The notes: a model not told the origin generated them from the letters alone. A stretch of 64,000 nt of DNA from Streptomyces graminilatus (GCF_001418565.1 NZ_LIQQ01000077.1:1-64000), one strand, 5' to 3'. Shown: positions 8,289-17,958, numbered from the stretch's first letter. A program made the numbers and translations.

Positions 8289-10391
8289 ATGACCACACCA
8301 GTTGCAGTGATCGTGGATGCCGCCGCCTACGCGCAGGCGGTCGAGGACGCGGTGAAGGCGTCGGCCGCCTACTACGAGGGCGGCACCTCGGTCCTGGACG
8401 ACGACTCCTACGACCGGCTGGTACGCGGCATCGCCGCGTGGGAGGCCGCGCACCCCGAACAGGTGCTGTCCCGGTCGCCGACCGGGAAGGTCGCCGGCGG
8501 CGCCGTGGAGGGCGATGTCCCGCACACGGTGGCGATGCTGAGCCTGGACAACGTCTTCTCCCCGGAGGAGTTCACCGCCTGGACGACGTCGTTGGCACGG
8601 AGGATCGGCCACGACGTCACCCGCTTCAGTGTCGAGCCGAAGCTGGACGGTCTGGCGATCGCCGCCCGCTACACCCGAGGCCGCCTCACCCGGCTGATCA
8701 CCCGGGGCGACGGGACGGCCGGGGAGGACGTCTCGCACGCCGCAGGCACCATCGAAGGCCTGCCCGCCGAGCTTGCCGAGCCGGTGACGGTGGAGGTGCG
8801 CGGCGAAGTCCTCATGACCACCGCCCAGTTCGAGCACGCCAATCAGGTGCGCACCGCCCACGGCGGGGCGCCGTTCGCCAATCCGCGCGGCGCCTCGGCC
8901 GGCACCCTGCGCGCCAGGGAGCGCGCCTACACCGTGCCGATGACCTTCTTCGGGTACGGCCTGCTGCCCCTCGCCGACACCGGGGCGCCGCTCACGGACC
9001 GGCTGGGCGATCTCGCCCACAGCGGCCTCATGACGCTGGCCGCCGAGTACGGGGTGAACACCACCGCGACCACCGCCGTACCCGGCATCACCGCCGACAC
9101 CGTCGAGGAGGTGATGGCCCGCGTCAAGGAGATCGCCGCGCTGCGGGCGGAACTGCCGTTCGGGATCGACGGGATCGTCATCAAGGCCGACCTCGCCGCC
9201 GACCAGCGGACAGCCGGATCGGGATCACGCGCCCCGCGCTGGGCGATCGCCTACAAACTGCCCGCCGTCGAGAAGATCACCCGGCTCCTCGATGTGGAGT
9301 GGAACGTGGGCCGCACCGGGATCATCGCCCCGCGCGCCGTCCTGGAGCCGGTCGAGATCGACGGCGCCACCATCACCTACGCCACCCTCCACAACCCGGG
9401 CGACATCACCCGCCGCGACCTGCGCCTGGGCGACCACGTCATGGTCCACCGCGCCGGCGACGTCATCCCCCGCGTCGAAGCCCCCGTCGCCCATCTACGC
9501 ACCGGGACCGAGCAGCCCATCGTCTTCCCCCAGGACTGCCCGCGCTGCGGGGCCGGCATCGACACCAGCGAACAGCGCTGGCGCTGCGCGAACGGCCGCA
9601 ACTGCCACCTGGTCGCCGCCCTCTCCTACGCCGCCGGCCGCGACCAGCTCGACATCGAAGGCCTCGGCCACACCCGCGTCGTCCAGCTCGTCGACGCCCG
9701 CCTGGTGACCGATCTCGCCGGCCTGTTCGCCCTCACCCGCGAGCAGCTGCTGAGCCTGGAGCGGATGGGCGAGACCAGTACCGACAACCTCCTCGCCGCG
9801 ATCGGCGCGGCGAAGGACCAGCCCCTGTCACGGGTACTGTGCGCGCTCGGGGTCCGTGGCACCGGCCGTTCCATGTCCCGCCGCATCGCCCGCCACTTCG
9901 CCACCATGGACAACATCCGTACCGCAGACGCCGAAGCGATGCGGCAGGTCGAAGGCATCGGCACCGAGAAGGCCCCCTCCATCGTCACCGAACTCGCCGA
10001 ACTCGCCCCGCTCATCGACAAGCTCGTGGCGGCCGGAGTGAACATGACCGAACCCGGCGCCACCCCACCCGCCCCCGCTGCCACAGACGCCGCCCACGAC
10101 ACCCGGGAAGCAGCGGATACGCCTGCGGAGGCAGCCGGCGGGCCGCTGGCCGGGATGACTGTCGTCGTCACCGGAGCGATGACCGGCTCCCTGGACAAGC
10201 TCAGCCGCAACCAGATGAACGAACTCATCGAACGCGCCGGAGGCCGCTCCTCCTCCAGCGTCTCCAAGAAGACCACCCTGGTCGTCGCCGGAGACGGCGC
10301 CGGCTCCAAGCGCGCCAAAGCCGAAACCCTCGGCATCCGGCTGGCCACACCCGGCGAATTCGCCACCCTTGTCGCCGACTACCTCGGCTGA
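8289..10391 (+). CDS. ligA: NAD-dependent DNA ligase (LigA-type)
   Basis: Product of 700 residues that seals nicks in duplex DNA using NAD+. Domain order is complete: Ia domain with [17 protein letters not shown]; adenylation domain with KLDG, whose Lys118 takes the AMP; OB fold; a four-Cys zinc finger (CPRCG...C...C, about 417-439); HhH repeats; and a C-terminal BRCT domain (about 617-700, [11 protein letters not shown] to LATPGEF). The start at 8289 is chosen because AGGA lies eight bases upstream; an ATG at 8280 is in frame. The short, divergent N-terminus and its isolation in accessory DNA suggest the secondary LigA paralogue found in many streptomycetes rather than the housekeeping copy. 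Confidence 0.92.
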   Translation: MTTPVAVIVDAAAYAQAVEDAVKASAAYYEGGTSVLDDDSYDRLVRGIAAWEAAHPEQVLSRSPTGKVAGGAVEGDVPHTVAMLSLDNVFSPEEFTAWTTSLARRIGHDVTRFSVEPKLDGLAIAARYTRGRLTRLITRGDGTAGEDVSHAAGTIEGLPAELAEPVTVEVRGEVLMTTAQFEHANQVRTAHGGAPFANPRGASAGTLRARERAYTVPMTFFGYGLLPLADTGAPLTDRLGDLAHSGLMTLAAEYGVNTTATTAVPGITADTVEEVMARVKEIAALRAELPFGIDGIVIKADLAADQRTAGSGSRAPRWAIAYKLPAVEKITRLLDVEWNVGRTGIIAPRAVLEPVEIDGATITYATLHNPGDITRRDLRLGDHVMVHRAGDVIPRVEAPVAHLRTGTEQPIVFPQDCPRCGAGIDTSEQRWRCANGRNCHLVAALSYAAGRDQLDIEGLGHTRVVQLVDARLVTDLAGLFALTREQLLSLERMGETSTDNLLAAIGAAKDQPLSRVLCALGVRGTGRSMSRRIARHFATMDNIRTADAEAMRQVEGIGTEKAPSIVTELAELAPLIDKLVAAGVNMTEPGATPPAPAATDAAHDTREAADTPAEAAGGPLAGMTVVVTGAMTGSLDKLSRNQMNELIERAGGRSSSSVSKKTTLVVAGDGAGSKRAKAETLGIRLATPGEFATLVADYLG

Positions 10392-10408
10392 CGCCCCCCA
10401 GCGGGACA

Positions 10409-10436
10409 GGTGCGCCCCAGCTGCCGTGGGCGCACC
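10409..10436 (+). terminator. Hairpin after the DNA ligase gene
   Basis: GGTGCGCCC and GGGCGCACC pair over 9 bp with a 10-base loop, 18 bases after the ligase stop codon. Confidence 0.6.
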
Positions 10437-10663
10437 GCGCCAACGGCAACTGACGGCTCGTCTGTATGCGGCTGCGGAGGGGACCGAGGCCCCGGGCCTC
10501 GCTCACAGCCCATGGGGACGATCGCCCGGCTGAAGGCCCATCGGGCCCTCCGCCGCGAGGCGACCACCTACGCCTGGCTGCTTCTCCCCCGTCCAACCTG
10601 CGCTTCTCCAACGGGTTAGGGGTACACCGTGTTCGGCGAGCGGCGGCAGAAGGCGGATCGGGC

Positions 10664-10837
10664 TCAACGAACGGCGATCGGGACAACGATCGAGGCCATG
10701 GCCGCCACGGCGGCGATGCCGACCGCCATCGGCCCGCGCGCGGTGGGATGGCGGTACACCAGGTACGCGAGGGTACTGGGGGCGGAGACGAAGGCCAGGG
10801 CAACAAGGACGAGAACGAGCAGGGCGAGCGTGGACAC
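10664..10837 (-). CDS. Small two-helix membrane protein
   Basis: A 57-residue product from a GTG at 10837, preceded by GGGAG nine bases upstream. It consists of two hydrophobic helices (LALLVLVLVALAFV and MAVGIAAVAAMASIVVPIAV) joined by a short basic loop YRHPTARG. No family is recognised. The flanks are poor in genes; the upstream side is the 9-bp repeat region. Length and helix pattern fit the many small membrane proteins of Streptomyces whose roles are unknown. Confidence 0.5.
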   Translation of the reverse strand: MSTLALLVLVLVALAFVSAPSTLAYLVYRHPTARGPMAVGIAAVAAMASIVVPIAVR

Positions 10838-11025
10838 GGCGGGTCTCTCCCGTGAGGTCAGGGCCTGCGCTTCTCGCATGCGGTGTGGAGCGTGGGCGGC
10901 TCTCACCCCTGTGTCGCGGGGTGAAGATCCGACAGGGTCCGGAGTGTGCGGGAGCGGGGGGCCGCGCAAGTCCGTGTCGGCGCACGGGTGGTGAACCCCG
11001 CCCCGGGTCCCTCGAATGCGCTTTG

Positions 11026-11106
11026 TTCAGCGCGTTCAGCGCGTTCAGCGCGTGCGGGGCGTGCGGGGCGTTCAGCGCGTGCGAGGCGTGCGGGGCGTGC
11101 GAGGCA
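11026..11106. repeat. Nine tandem 9-bp units (minisatellite)
   Basis: Consecutive units of TTCAGCGCG (three copies), TGCGGGGCG (two), TTCAGCGCG, TGCGAGGCG, TGCGGGGCG and TGCGAGGCA. The rest of 10838-11238 holds no gene I can support, so the array is in non-coding DNA. Confidence 0.85.
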
Positions 11107-11238
11107 GGAGGGTGCGGGCCTCCGGCCGCTGACGGGTCAGCCGCGCAACCCGACCGCACGTGCGAGAAGTCACGGCGGAGTCGTGCGAAACCCCGTTCTG
11201 TCCGCGAGGGTTGAGTGGGGCAGCGGCGAGCCGCTCGG

Positions 11239-11541
11239 CTAGGTGGAACGGGGTGGGGAAAGGCGCTGCGCGGAACGGCGGGTCTGTTCGGCGGCGAGCC
11301 GCTTGGCCTTGCGCCGTACCCGCTCCCCGAAGGCCTCCGGGTCGGTCGCGCCGACGACGGCCGCCGCCTCCGTCCATGTGGTGCCCTCGCCCTCGGTGTA
11401 CGCGAAGACGACCACGCGCTCCGCCGGAGTGAGCCCGCGCAGTACGGCGTTGAGGCGCTCGTCCTCGAACACCCCGTCCGTCGTACGGGCGAGCAGGTCG
11501 AGGTCCGGGGCGACAAGGTCGTACAGCGACAGACCGCTACG
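11239..11541 (-). pseudogene. Sigma-factor-like protein, C-terminal fragment
   Basis: The open frame reads SLYDLVAPDLDLLARTTDGV, then LNAVLRGLTPAERVVVFAYT, then TTWTEAAAVVGATDPEAFGERVRRK, resembling region 4 (HTH) of sigma-70-like proteins annotated in Streptomyces. A TGA closes the frame at 11542-11544, only four codons before the conserved part begins. The upstream sigma-2 region and any start signal are missing. It is best read as a 3' fragment of a sigma-like gene; translation from an internal start seems unlikely. Confidence 0.5.
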
Positions 11542-11607
11542 TCACCTCTCGGTCGCGGGGAACGGGGCCACCGGCAATAAATCTCCGGGAAGCGAGCGTG
11601 ATCCAGG

Positions 11608-12175
11608 TCACAGTGCGGAGGCAGGGGTGTGCTGCGGGGCGAGGAGTCCGGCGTACTCCCCGTCGGAGGCAGCCCCGGCGCGGATCACCTCGGCGCGGGT
11701 GCTGTGCACATCGGCCGGCTCGCCCGGTTCCAGCTCGCTCAGCTGGTCGCACAGACCGGCCGTCTCGTCGTACAGGTCCGCCTGCCGGTGCAGCGCCTCG
11801 GCCCGGTCGGCTGGTGCGGCGCGCCGGTCGGTGAGGTCGCGGAACGCCGCTCTGGCGGCGTCGCGTTGGTTCTGCAGGGCGACGAGGCGGGCGCGCAGGC
11901 CTGCAACGCGTTCGCGGCGGGCCAGCTCGGCGGCCTCCGCCCCGGGGAAGCGCACGTTCGTCCAGGCCGGAGCTGAAGGCGTGCTCCGGATGCTCCTGCG
12001 GGTTGCGGCGGCGGTGGGTGGCGTCCAGCGAGACGGCGGCGTCCAGCGCGGACAGCCCGCTGCTGCCGCCGAGCGCCGTGCGGCCGGTGGCGACCCAGCC
12101 CTTCACGTGGTCGGCCCACCGCTCGCAGGGGTGCCCGCCGGGCACCGTCGGTGTCGGGGTCGGCCTGGAGGCCAT
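11608..12175 (-). pseudogene. Frameshifted gene of unknown function
   Basis: Two minus-strand frames join into one plausible protein. The first runs from MASRPTPTPTVPGGHPCERW through DHVKGWVATGRTALGGSSGL and SLDATHRRRNPQEHPEHAF. The second continues with VRFPGAEAAELARRERVAGL and an Arg/Ala coiled coil to LGxLAPQHTPASAL-like residues. The switch occurs near 11960, as expected for a single-base frameshift. I do not recognise the family; the composition reminds me of small plasmid transfer/spread proteins, but I cannot support that. 12176-12505, upstream, shows no gene. Confidence 0.4.
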
Positions 12176-12505
12176 CGCGGAGTAAGGAGCCGACACGGGG
12201 GGCGAAGCCCGGGCCCGGCAGGGGGATCTCGAAGTCGTGCCGGACGGGTTGCCGCCGATGGTGAACCGTTGCGACCCGAACTCCCCCTGGTCGCATCAAA
12301 GTGGCTTGTTTTCAAGCGAGTTGACAGGGAATGAAGGGGGCGGGGCAGGTGTGAGGAGGGTGATCCGGGGTGGGTCGGACATGTCCCCTCAGCAGACGGC
12401 AGAACGGCCGGGAACTCCTGCGCTCCCCCGTACCGTTCGGTCTCGCCCGTGGTGAGGCCGGTTCGGTCCAGAAGTGATGGCCATCCGACAGGGGGGGGCG
12501 GGCGT

Positions 12506-14041
12506 ATGAAGTGGCGCCGTTCAGCGAAGTCCGGTGCATCCGGTGACGATACGGGGAAGACCGGTTCACCTGGGGCGAGCGCGGGCCCTGGTCCGGCTCA
12601 GGACACGAGTACCGCCGACCTCCAACGGCAGGTGGGCGAGCTGTACTCCAAGGCAAAAGCGCTGATGATCGGTGGGTTGTCCGCCGAGGCCGCGCCGCTT
12701 CACCAGCAGGCCCGGTCGCTGATGTACGTGCTGGTCGACCGCGACCCGGGCGACCGGCAGGCCAAACGTATGCTCGGCAGCGTGCTCTACGGACTGGGCG
12801 CGACGCTGCCGCGCGTGGAGCAACCGAATGAGGCGCTCGCGGCGCTCACTGAGTGTGACGGAGTCTACGGGGAACTCGATGCACTCGGTGAGCCCGGCAT
12901 GCAACCACTCATCGCCGACGTCCGTGTACGCAAGGCAAACGTGCTCAGCGAGCTGGGCCGCGGGGTGTCCGCTGTCATGGAGTCCGACCAGGCGGTCATG
13001 ACGTACCTGGACCTCGGCGCGGACAACTCCGCTCACCCCCTGTACCTGGACCTCGCCCGAGTGCTGAGCCTGAACTCGAACGTCCTGTACAACTACGGCG
13101 ACCACGATCTGGCCGTCTGTTCGGCGGACTGGGCCGTTCGCTACTACCTCGCCAAAGCCGAAGCGATCAACAACGCCCCGCTCGCGGAGTCCTTCATGCA
13201 CGGTCTGTACCTGCGAGAGGCCGCCCGGATCGCGGTGCGTGTGCACACCGAACAGGGCCGGCCGGAGATCGCCCTCGCCGTCGGCGAAGCAGAGGTGCAC
13301 ACCGCGCGGGCGATTGCCCGGTCGAACGCCCCCGAGCACCTCACCTACCTGGCCTCCGCCCTCACCCGCCACGGACTCAACCTCCGCAAGACGGGTCGTA
13401 CGGACAAGGGCACAGAACTCGTCGAGGAGGGCCGGGGGATCGATTCCGCGGCCGCATCCGCGGCCACCGAGGACTGGCGGTCCATCAGCACGGACAGTAC
13501 CGGGGACACCGGAGACAGTGACGTGTCGTGGCCTTTGTCATTCTCCGCCGCCCTGACCGCCGCGGCGCGCAAACTCGGTGACGACCGGGTGCCCTCGATA
13601 CTGCGCGAGCTCGCGTTCAACCCTGCCGAGAGGGCGACCACCGTGACCCCCTCGCTGCGCTGTCAGGTGCAGATCGCACCCGCTGCTGCTGCGATGCTCG
13701 CCGAACTCGCCGTCGGCCTCCTCGACGACCCGGACCCGTACAGCGCCCGGGAAGCCGGCCTTCTGGGGCGTGAGGCCCACTACTTGTTCGCCGCAGCCTC
13801 CCGGGCTCGCGTGATCTCCATGCGCTATCAGTTCCACGAATTCGGGGCCGTCTGGGCACGGATGCTCCTGGCCCTGATTCCCGCCTTCGAAACCAACTCC
13901 GCAGGCGCGGCGATCGCGGAGGATTTGGCCGGCTGGCTGGCCGGCATCACCCTGCAACTCCAGCCGTTCACCTTTGTCGACCAGGAAACCGGTCGGCTGG
14001 TCGAGGAGTGCAACGACCTCGTGGAACGCATATTGTCGTGA
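12506..14041 (+). CDS. TPR-like repeat protein
   Basis: Product of 511 residues starting MKWRRSAKSGASG; a run of eight G precedes the ATG. After a disordered Gly/Ser/Ala leader (residues 1-50) the chain is almost all alpha-helical. Paired helices such as QVGELYSKAKALMIGGLSAE, EQPNEALAALTECDGVYGEL and DHDLAVCSADWAVRYYLAKA have the spacing of tetratricopeptide repeats. No enzyme motif, HTH or membrane segment was seen. Such proteins usually serve as protein-protein scaffolds or sense peptides; here neither neighbour gives a hint. It lies alone between relic DNA and a SUKH protein. Confidence 0.65.
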   Translation: MKWRRSAKSGASGDDTGKTGSPGASAGPGPAQDTSTADLQRQVGELYSKAKALMIGGLSAEAAPLHQQARSLMYVLVDRDPGDRQAKRMLGSVLYGLGATLPRVEQPNEALAALTECDGVYGELDALGEPGMQPLIADVRVRKANVLSELGRGVSAVMESDQAVMTYLDLGADNSAHPLYLDLARVLSLNSNVLYNYGDHDLAVCSADWAVRYYLAKAEAINNAPLAESFMHGLYLREAARIAVRVHTEQGRPEIALAVGEAEVHTARAIARSNAPEHLTYLASALTRHGLNLRKTGRTDKGTELVEEGRGIDSAAASAATEDWRSISTDSTGDTGDSDVSWPLSFSAALTAAARKLGDDRVPSILRELAFNPAERATTVTPSLRCQVQIAPAAAAMLAELAVGLLDDPDPYSAREAGLLGREAHYLFAAASRARVISMRYQFHEFGAVWARMLLALIPAFETNSAGAAIAEDLAGWLAGITLQLQPFTFVDQETGRLVEECNDLVERILS

Positions 14042-14093
14042 CGCCCCATCAGGTCTTTGGAGGAGATCCCTCGGCTACTGAATACGCAGAGTG

Positions 14094-14273
14094 ATGGCCG
14101 AGAAGAGGGCGCTCCAACCCGGCCGTGAGGTCGAGGTGTTCGCGCTGCGTGCGGACGAGGAACCCGAGTCCTCGGCACGGCTGGCGGCAGCAGTTGTCGC
14201 CGCCGCGAGGCAGACCACCTGGCTCACGGTACCTACGCTGCGCCCAGGCGCCGTCGAAGCCGTCGCGCCGTGA
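14094..14273 (+). CDS. Possible small protein
   Basis: A 59-residue frame starting MAEKRALQPGREVEVFALRA, 53 bases after the TPR-like gene. An Ala-rich helix follows. The next 70 bases in another frame continue as DVELTERIKLASRPWLCGT, so this may be a frameshifted remnant of a longer protein. No family recognised and no good ribosome binding site. Confidence 0.25.
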   Translation: MAEKRALQPGREVEVFALRADEEPESSARLAAAVVAAARQTTWLTVPTLRPGAVEAVAP

Positions 14274-14399
14274 CGTCGAGCTGACCGAGCGGATCAAGCT
14301 CGCAAGCCGCCCCTGGCTGTGCGGGACCGTGAGTGCGTATTTCTGATGGCTCCGGGCCTCCGCCCGCGTCAAAGCATGTGGGTAGCCCGTTTCCCCGCT

Positions 14400-15110
14400 T
14401 CATGCCGGTTTGAGTGGTAGGCCTGAACTCTCGTGCAGGGATTCGAGTGCAGTGAGGTCCACGGCCGCAACGAGCAAGGTGTCGGTGTTGTAGGAGTAGC
14501 TGGCCAGAATGCGTCTCGATGGGTCGATGAAGCTCAGCCGGTCTCCGCCCTTTTGTATCTCGTGAGACCCAAGGTAGCCGAGCAGTGACTCGACGACCCC
14601 CAGTTGCTGCTCGCGGATCCGGCACGTTGCTTGATGCGGAAGCGACCTCACGGCCTGCCTGCCAGCGACATTGATCAGGAAGGACGACAGTCTCCGGGAT
14701 TCGCTGTACCACTTCCCACTCGGCTCGCTCCGCCCATGGACCCTGGGGTCGGGCCAGCCGACATCGTCCGGGCACACGCTCCACTGGGCCGACCATCGGT
14801 TCTCACCACAGAAGGCCATGTATCCGTCCTCAACGCTCAGGTGCTCGGGAGCGCTCACCCGGAAGGTGTGCTCGTGGCCGCTCATGCCCATCAGCTCCGG
14901 GTGCCGGCCTGCGGCAACGTAATAGTCACGCAAGGCGTCTGGCAGGCAGATCCCCAAGCGATCCCCGGCAGCCGCGACTTCGGCATCAGTGCATCCGTCG
15001 CTCGGAGTCCAGATACCGAGCGCGGTCGAAATGAGCTCCTGAAGCAACTCTTTGAGAGTGGCAGGCCCCAAGCCGATGGGATCATCACTTACTGCGAGTG
15101 AGCGTTCCAT
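14400..15110 (-). CDS. SMI1/KNR4-like (SUKH) protein
   Basis: Product of 236 residues. The segment AAGDRLGICLPDALRDYYVAAGRH is the characteristic start of SUKH domains, followed by the strands expected (HTFRVSAPEHLSVEDGYMAF, then ENRWSAQWSVCPDD). SUKH proteins often act as immunity proteins against polymorphic toxins; others have housekeeping roles. No toxin gene is adjacent: one side has the TPR-like gene and the other an IS3 fragment. Some interaction role is likely; the immunity role is only inferred from the family. The ATG at 15110 is preferred as the first start after the inverted repeat. Confidence 0.65.
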   Translation of the reverse strand: MERSLAVSDDPIGLGPATLKELLQELISTALGIWTPSDGCTDAEVAAAGDRLGICLPDALRDYYVAAGRHPELMGMSGHEHTFRVSAPEHLSVEDGYMAFCGENRWSAQWSVCPDDVGWPDPRVHGRSEPSGKWYSESRRLSSFLINVAGRQAVRSLPHQATCRIREQQLGVVESLLGYLGSHEIQKGGDRLSFIDPSRRILASYSYNTDTLLVAAVDLTALESLHESSGLPLKPA

Positions 15111-15144
15111 CCGAAATGATCATAAGTTACCCGTCCACGGCCTG

Positions 15145-15190
15145 GTAGTCGGGTCGCCCGGGGGAATCTCAACCCCGGCGACCCGACTAC
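15145..15190. repeat. Perfect inverted repeat between SUKH gene and IS3 fragment
   Basis: GTAGTCGGGTCGCC (15145-15158) and GGCGACCCGACTAC (15177-15190) are exact complements around an 18-base loop that begins CGGGG and ends CCCCG-like. It may be a terminator carried with the transposase remnant or an element boundary. Confidence 0.6.
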
Positions 15191-15216
15191 GGCCTTCCCC
15201 CGTGAAGGTGGGCACG

Positions 15217-15396
15217 CGGTTGAACAGCACTTTCAAGGCCGAGCTGATCGAGATGCAGGGCCCCTGGAAGGACACCGCCCAGGTCGAACGGGCGATCTTC
15301 CAGTGGATCACCTGGTACAACGAAGAACACCTGCACTCCGCGCTCGACTACGTGCCACCAGCTGAGTACGAACGCGACTTCCGGCAGAGCCAGGAG
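15217..15396 (+). mobile_element. IS3-family transposase (OrfB), C-terminal remnant
   Basis: The frame gives NSTFKAELIEMQGPW, then AIFQWITWYNEEHLHSALDY and VPPAEYERDF, the hallmark end of the IS3 integrase core (N-S-x-x-E/K...W...YN..R/LH..L.Y..P..). The preceding DDE residues and the OrfA half are missing, so only about 60 codons of the transposase survive. It lies back to back with the end of the HEAT/LRV gene. Confidence 0.75.
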
Positions 15397-15413
15397 GGTA
15401 TGGGTCTGTCGGT

Positions 15414-17423
15414 TCATGGCCTCGGCCTCGGGTCGCCGCTGATGGGAGGCTGGAGCCGCTTGAGTAGCAGTTCCATGACGGGGACGGGTAGCGCTGGATG
15501 CTGGGCGACTGTCTCCGCGGTGTCGGTGTCCCGCAGCAGCCGGGTCAGCACCTGCGCGGGTACCCGGGGGTGCTTGGCAGCCGCGTGGCGTACCTGTTCG
15601 TACGGGTCGTCGAGTAGTCGCACCGCTGATGAGGGCATCAGCCGCGGGTCGACTGCTGCCCGGAGCCGTACTTCTACGCTGCTGTCCCGACTGAATTGTT
15701 CGACAAGTTCGGCCGTGGACTCCGGGTCGTCCAAAGCCAGTTGGCGCATGCGCGGGTTCGGGTCGTCGGCGTAGCAGAGCAGACTGCGGCGGGGGAAGTT
15801 CGGGTGACTGCGAGGGCGGTCAGGGGCACTGAGACTGCCCGTCCACCAATGCCATACCCGCAGCAGCATGTCAGCGGGGGCGTCGTCGCAGGATTCCGCC
15901 AGGAAGAGCTGGACGACACGGTCTTCGTCGTGGGCAAGGAGTGCGACGACGTCCGGCGGGAGACGTCGGGCCCGGGCGACGCTCCGGCGCACGAGAGGGT
16001 GAGCGGAGGCGGCGAGGCGGCGCATGGCGTCGGGATCCTCATGCAGCGCCGTGACCCAGTCGAGCGGGTAGTAGTGGCCGCGAGGGTCGAACCCGAATCG
16101 GATGTCTGCCCGCTGCTCCTCAGTGAGGTCGGGGCGTGTAGCCACCACGGAGCGGACGTTTTCGGCGGGGTCCTGGGCGAGCAGGATGATCAGGTCCGGA
16201 TCCAGGTGGGGGTTGGCCGCGAGGGAGCAGCGCAGGGCTGAATCGCTGTGACGGGCCAAGTGCTCGGCGAGGTCACGTTCCAGGTGACAGGTCACCACCG
16301 CGCGGTCTTTGGGTTCCGTCGTGTCGAAAACCGATCGGGGCATCGGGTGTTCTCGGTGGTGCTGGAGCAGTGCTTCATTACTGACCTTTCCGGAAGGGTC
16401 GCCAAGAAGTTTGTGCCGGAGGGTAGTTCCCAGCTGAGGCCAGGCACTCCGGCAGACCGAGGCCCGTACGGACGGATCAGTGTCGGCGGCCAGGGCGGTC
16501 AGTATCTGTGCGGGCATCCCGGGAAGACGAGCGGCCTCTTTGCGGACCTGGGGAGAAGGATCGATGGCGAGTTGTTCGCACGTGGCGTCGCTGAGCTTGG
16601 CGCGTCGGTCCGCCGCGAGCATGACGAGGATCCAGCGGTGCCGAGGGTCCGGCTCGTCCAGGATCAGGCGAGCCCACTGTTCAGCCGTGATGCCCGGCTG
16701 AACCTCGGCCAGCAACTGCCGCACCTTCCAATCTGGATGGACGATGGCCGCTTCAACGACCGCTGCAGGCAGGCGGCGCCACAGGAGGAAATGCGACAGG
16801 CCCAGGAGGCGGGCGAGCAGGTCATCAGGCGTGGCCGGGTTGCGCGCCAGCCCGTGAGCCCACATCTCACGCAACCTCGGCGTAGGCATTGGCCCCCGAA
16901 ACAATGATGCCCAAGCGGCTGCCCGCTCTTGGGGGCTTTCCTGAGCTGCCGACTGCGCGGCTGCCTCCTGCCGCTCCCGGATGCGGTCCACGGCGATGAG
17001 CCAGACCTCGTCCTCCTCGGCGGTCGCCCCCACCAATGTTTGCCCGTCCAACGAGAGGGTGACGAACTCCGGCTGGCCAGGCCGCTCGCCCAGCACACCG
17101 GCGAGGTCCCATTCGCTGGTGAGCCGCACCCGCGTCCAGCGCCTGGGCCCGCCGCCTGTCCAGTTACCGGCGACGTCGATGAGGAAGACACCGTCACCAC
17201 CGAGGAGCCTGTTCTCAGCCGCGAGCCGGTACCACTGCGCATTGAGCTCGGCGACCAGAGCAGGATGGTCTTCCCGAATGCTTACGGTCGGCGCGGCGTC
17301 CCCCGCGACGATCGGACGCCACGCCGTCCGGGGCGGCAGCACATCCTCGGTCCTCCTCTCCCCCACGATCTCCAGTCCGGCACGCCGCAGCAGCTCCAAG
17401 AGCTTGTCCCTCTCACCTGTCAC
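15414..17423 (-). CDS. HEAT/LRV-type leucine-rich variant repeat protein
   Basis: Product of 669 residues from a GTG at 17423. After an N-terminal alpha/beta part of about 160 residues, the rest consists of degenerate repeats of about 24-36 residues with the pattern LAANPHLDPDLIILLAQDPAENVR, SAHPLVRRSVARARRLPPDVVALLA and AAKHPRVPAQVLTRLLRD. These are leucine-rich-variant or HEAT-like solenoids, which act as binding scaffolds. No catalytic site or membrane segment seen. In streptomycetes such proteins are commonly annotated as hypothetical. It reaches almost to the IS3 remnant and has no evident operon partner. Confidence 0.7.
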   Translation of the reverse strand: MTGERDKLLELLRRAGLEIVGERRTEDVLPPRTAWRPIVAGDAAPTVSIREDHPALVAELNAQWYRLAAENRLLGGDGVFLIDVAGNWTGGGPRRWTRVRLTSEWDLAGVLGERPGQPEFVTLSLDGQTLVGATAEEDEVWLIAVDRIRERQEAAAQSAAQESPQERAAAWASLFRGPMPTPRLREMWAHGLARNPATPDDLLARLLGLSHFLLWRRLPAAVVEAAIVHPDWKVRQLLAEVQPGITAEQWARLILDEPDPRHRWILVMLAADRRAKLSDATCEQLAIDPSPQVRKEAARLPGMPAQILTALAADTDPSVRASVCRSAWPQLGTTLRHKLLGDPSGKVSNEALLQHHREHPMPRSVFDTTEPKDRAVVTCHLERDLAEHLARHSDSALRCSLAANPHLDPDLIILLAQDPAENVRSVVATRPDLTEEQRADIRFGFDPRGHYYPLDWVTALHEDPDAMRRLAASAHPLVRRSVARARRLPPDVVALLAHDEDRVVQLFLAESCDDAPADMLLRVWHWWTGSLSAPDRPRSHPNFPRRSLLCYADDPNPRMRQLALDDPESTAELVEQFSRDSSVEVRLRAAVDPRLMPSSAVRLLDDPYEQVRHAAAKHPRVPAQVLTRLLRDTDTAETVAQHPALPVPVMELLLKRLQPPISGDPRPRP

Positions 17424-17574
17424 GAGAGCTCATCCTGCCCGAGTGCCTTCCTTGCCGTTTCAGCATGTAGCGGGAGCCGCAGGCCTCAGATGGGCAGGGA
17501 CTGCGGCGGTAGCGGTGTGCCAGAACGGATATCCCTTAGGACGCCCTCAGCGAGCCGGGCCTCTCCCTCCCGCG

Positions 17575-17601
17575 GGTATCTATTACGCCGTAATAGATAC
17601 C
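17575..17601. promoter_or_regulatory. 27-bp perfect AT-rich palindrome, operator-like
   Basis: GGTATCTATTACG, a central C, then CGTAATAGATACC: two perfectly complementary 13-base arms. It is unusually AT-rich against its surroundings and resembles a binding site for a dimeric repressor. The surrounding stretch 17424-17958 contains no gene I can support. Confidence 0.55.
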
Positions 17602-17958
17602 GCCCTTGAGCGTGGTGCCGTCGCCGTAGCCCAGGAGTACGTCTCGGTACACCGGTCCGCGGAGTCGGCGCCTGCCGAATTGCCTCGTGCTGAGGCAGTT
17701 GGCGGTGATCGTCGGGAAGGAACCACATCTCGGACTCATGGTGGGGGACCGATCGGGTCAGGACAGTAGGCCTCACCAGGCCGCGGGAACGCGAGCCCTC
17801 TGAACTTCCTCTGTGGGCGACGAACTTGGGTGAACGCACGGTGGTGTCAGTTCGCGTCGAGCCCGGTGGCGCCGGACGAGTATGGGCGAAGCCCCGTCAC
17901 CCGGCGGCACCCCGGAATGGCTCCGCCCCTTCTCTAGCCGGCGAAGGAGGAAGACACC

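Noticed and set aside
8072..10453. A 793-codon open frame overlapping the DNA ligase
   Set aside because: Arg/Pro/Gly-rich out-of-frame translation with no family pattern; it is the high-GC shadow of ligA.
11026..11106. CRISPR-like array
   Set aside because: Units are 9 bp with no spacers and no cas genes; the 10-bp array at 37401 was rejected for the same reason.
15145..15190. tRNA-like fragment or attachment site
   Set aside because: The loop does not contain a T-arm or anticodon arm pattern; it is only an inverted repeat.
17486..17839. A minus-strand frame containing LLGYGDGTTLKGGIYYGVID
   Set aside because: The protein-like piece is partly an effect of the 27-bp palindrome, which gives similar residues on both strands; no start signal or family seen.
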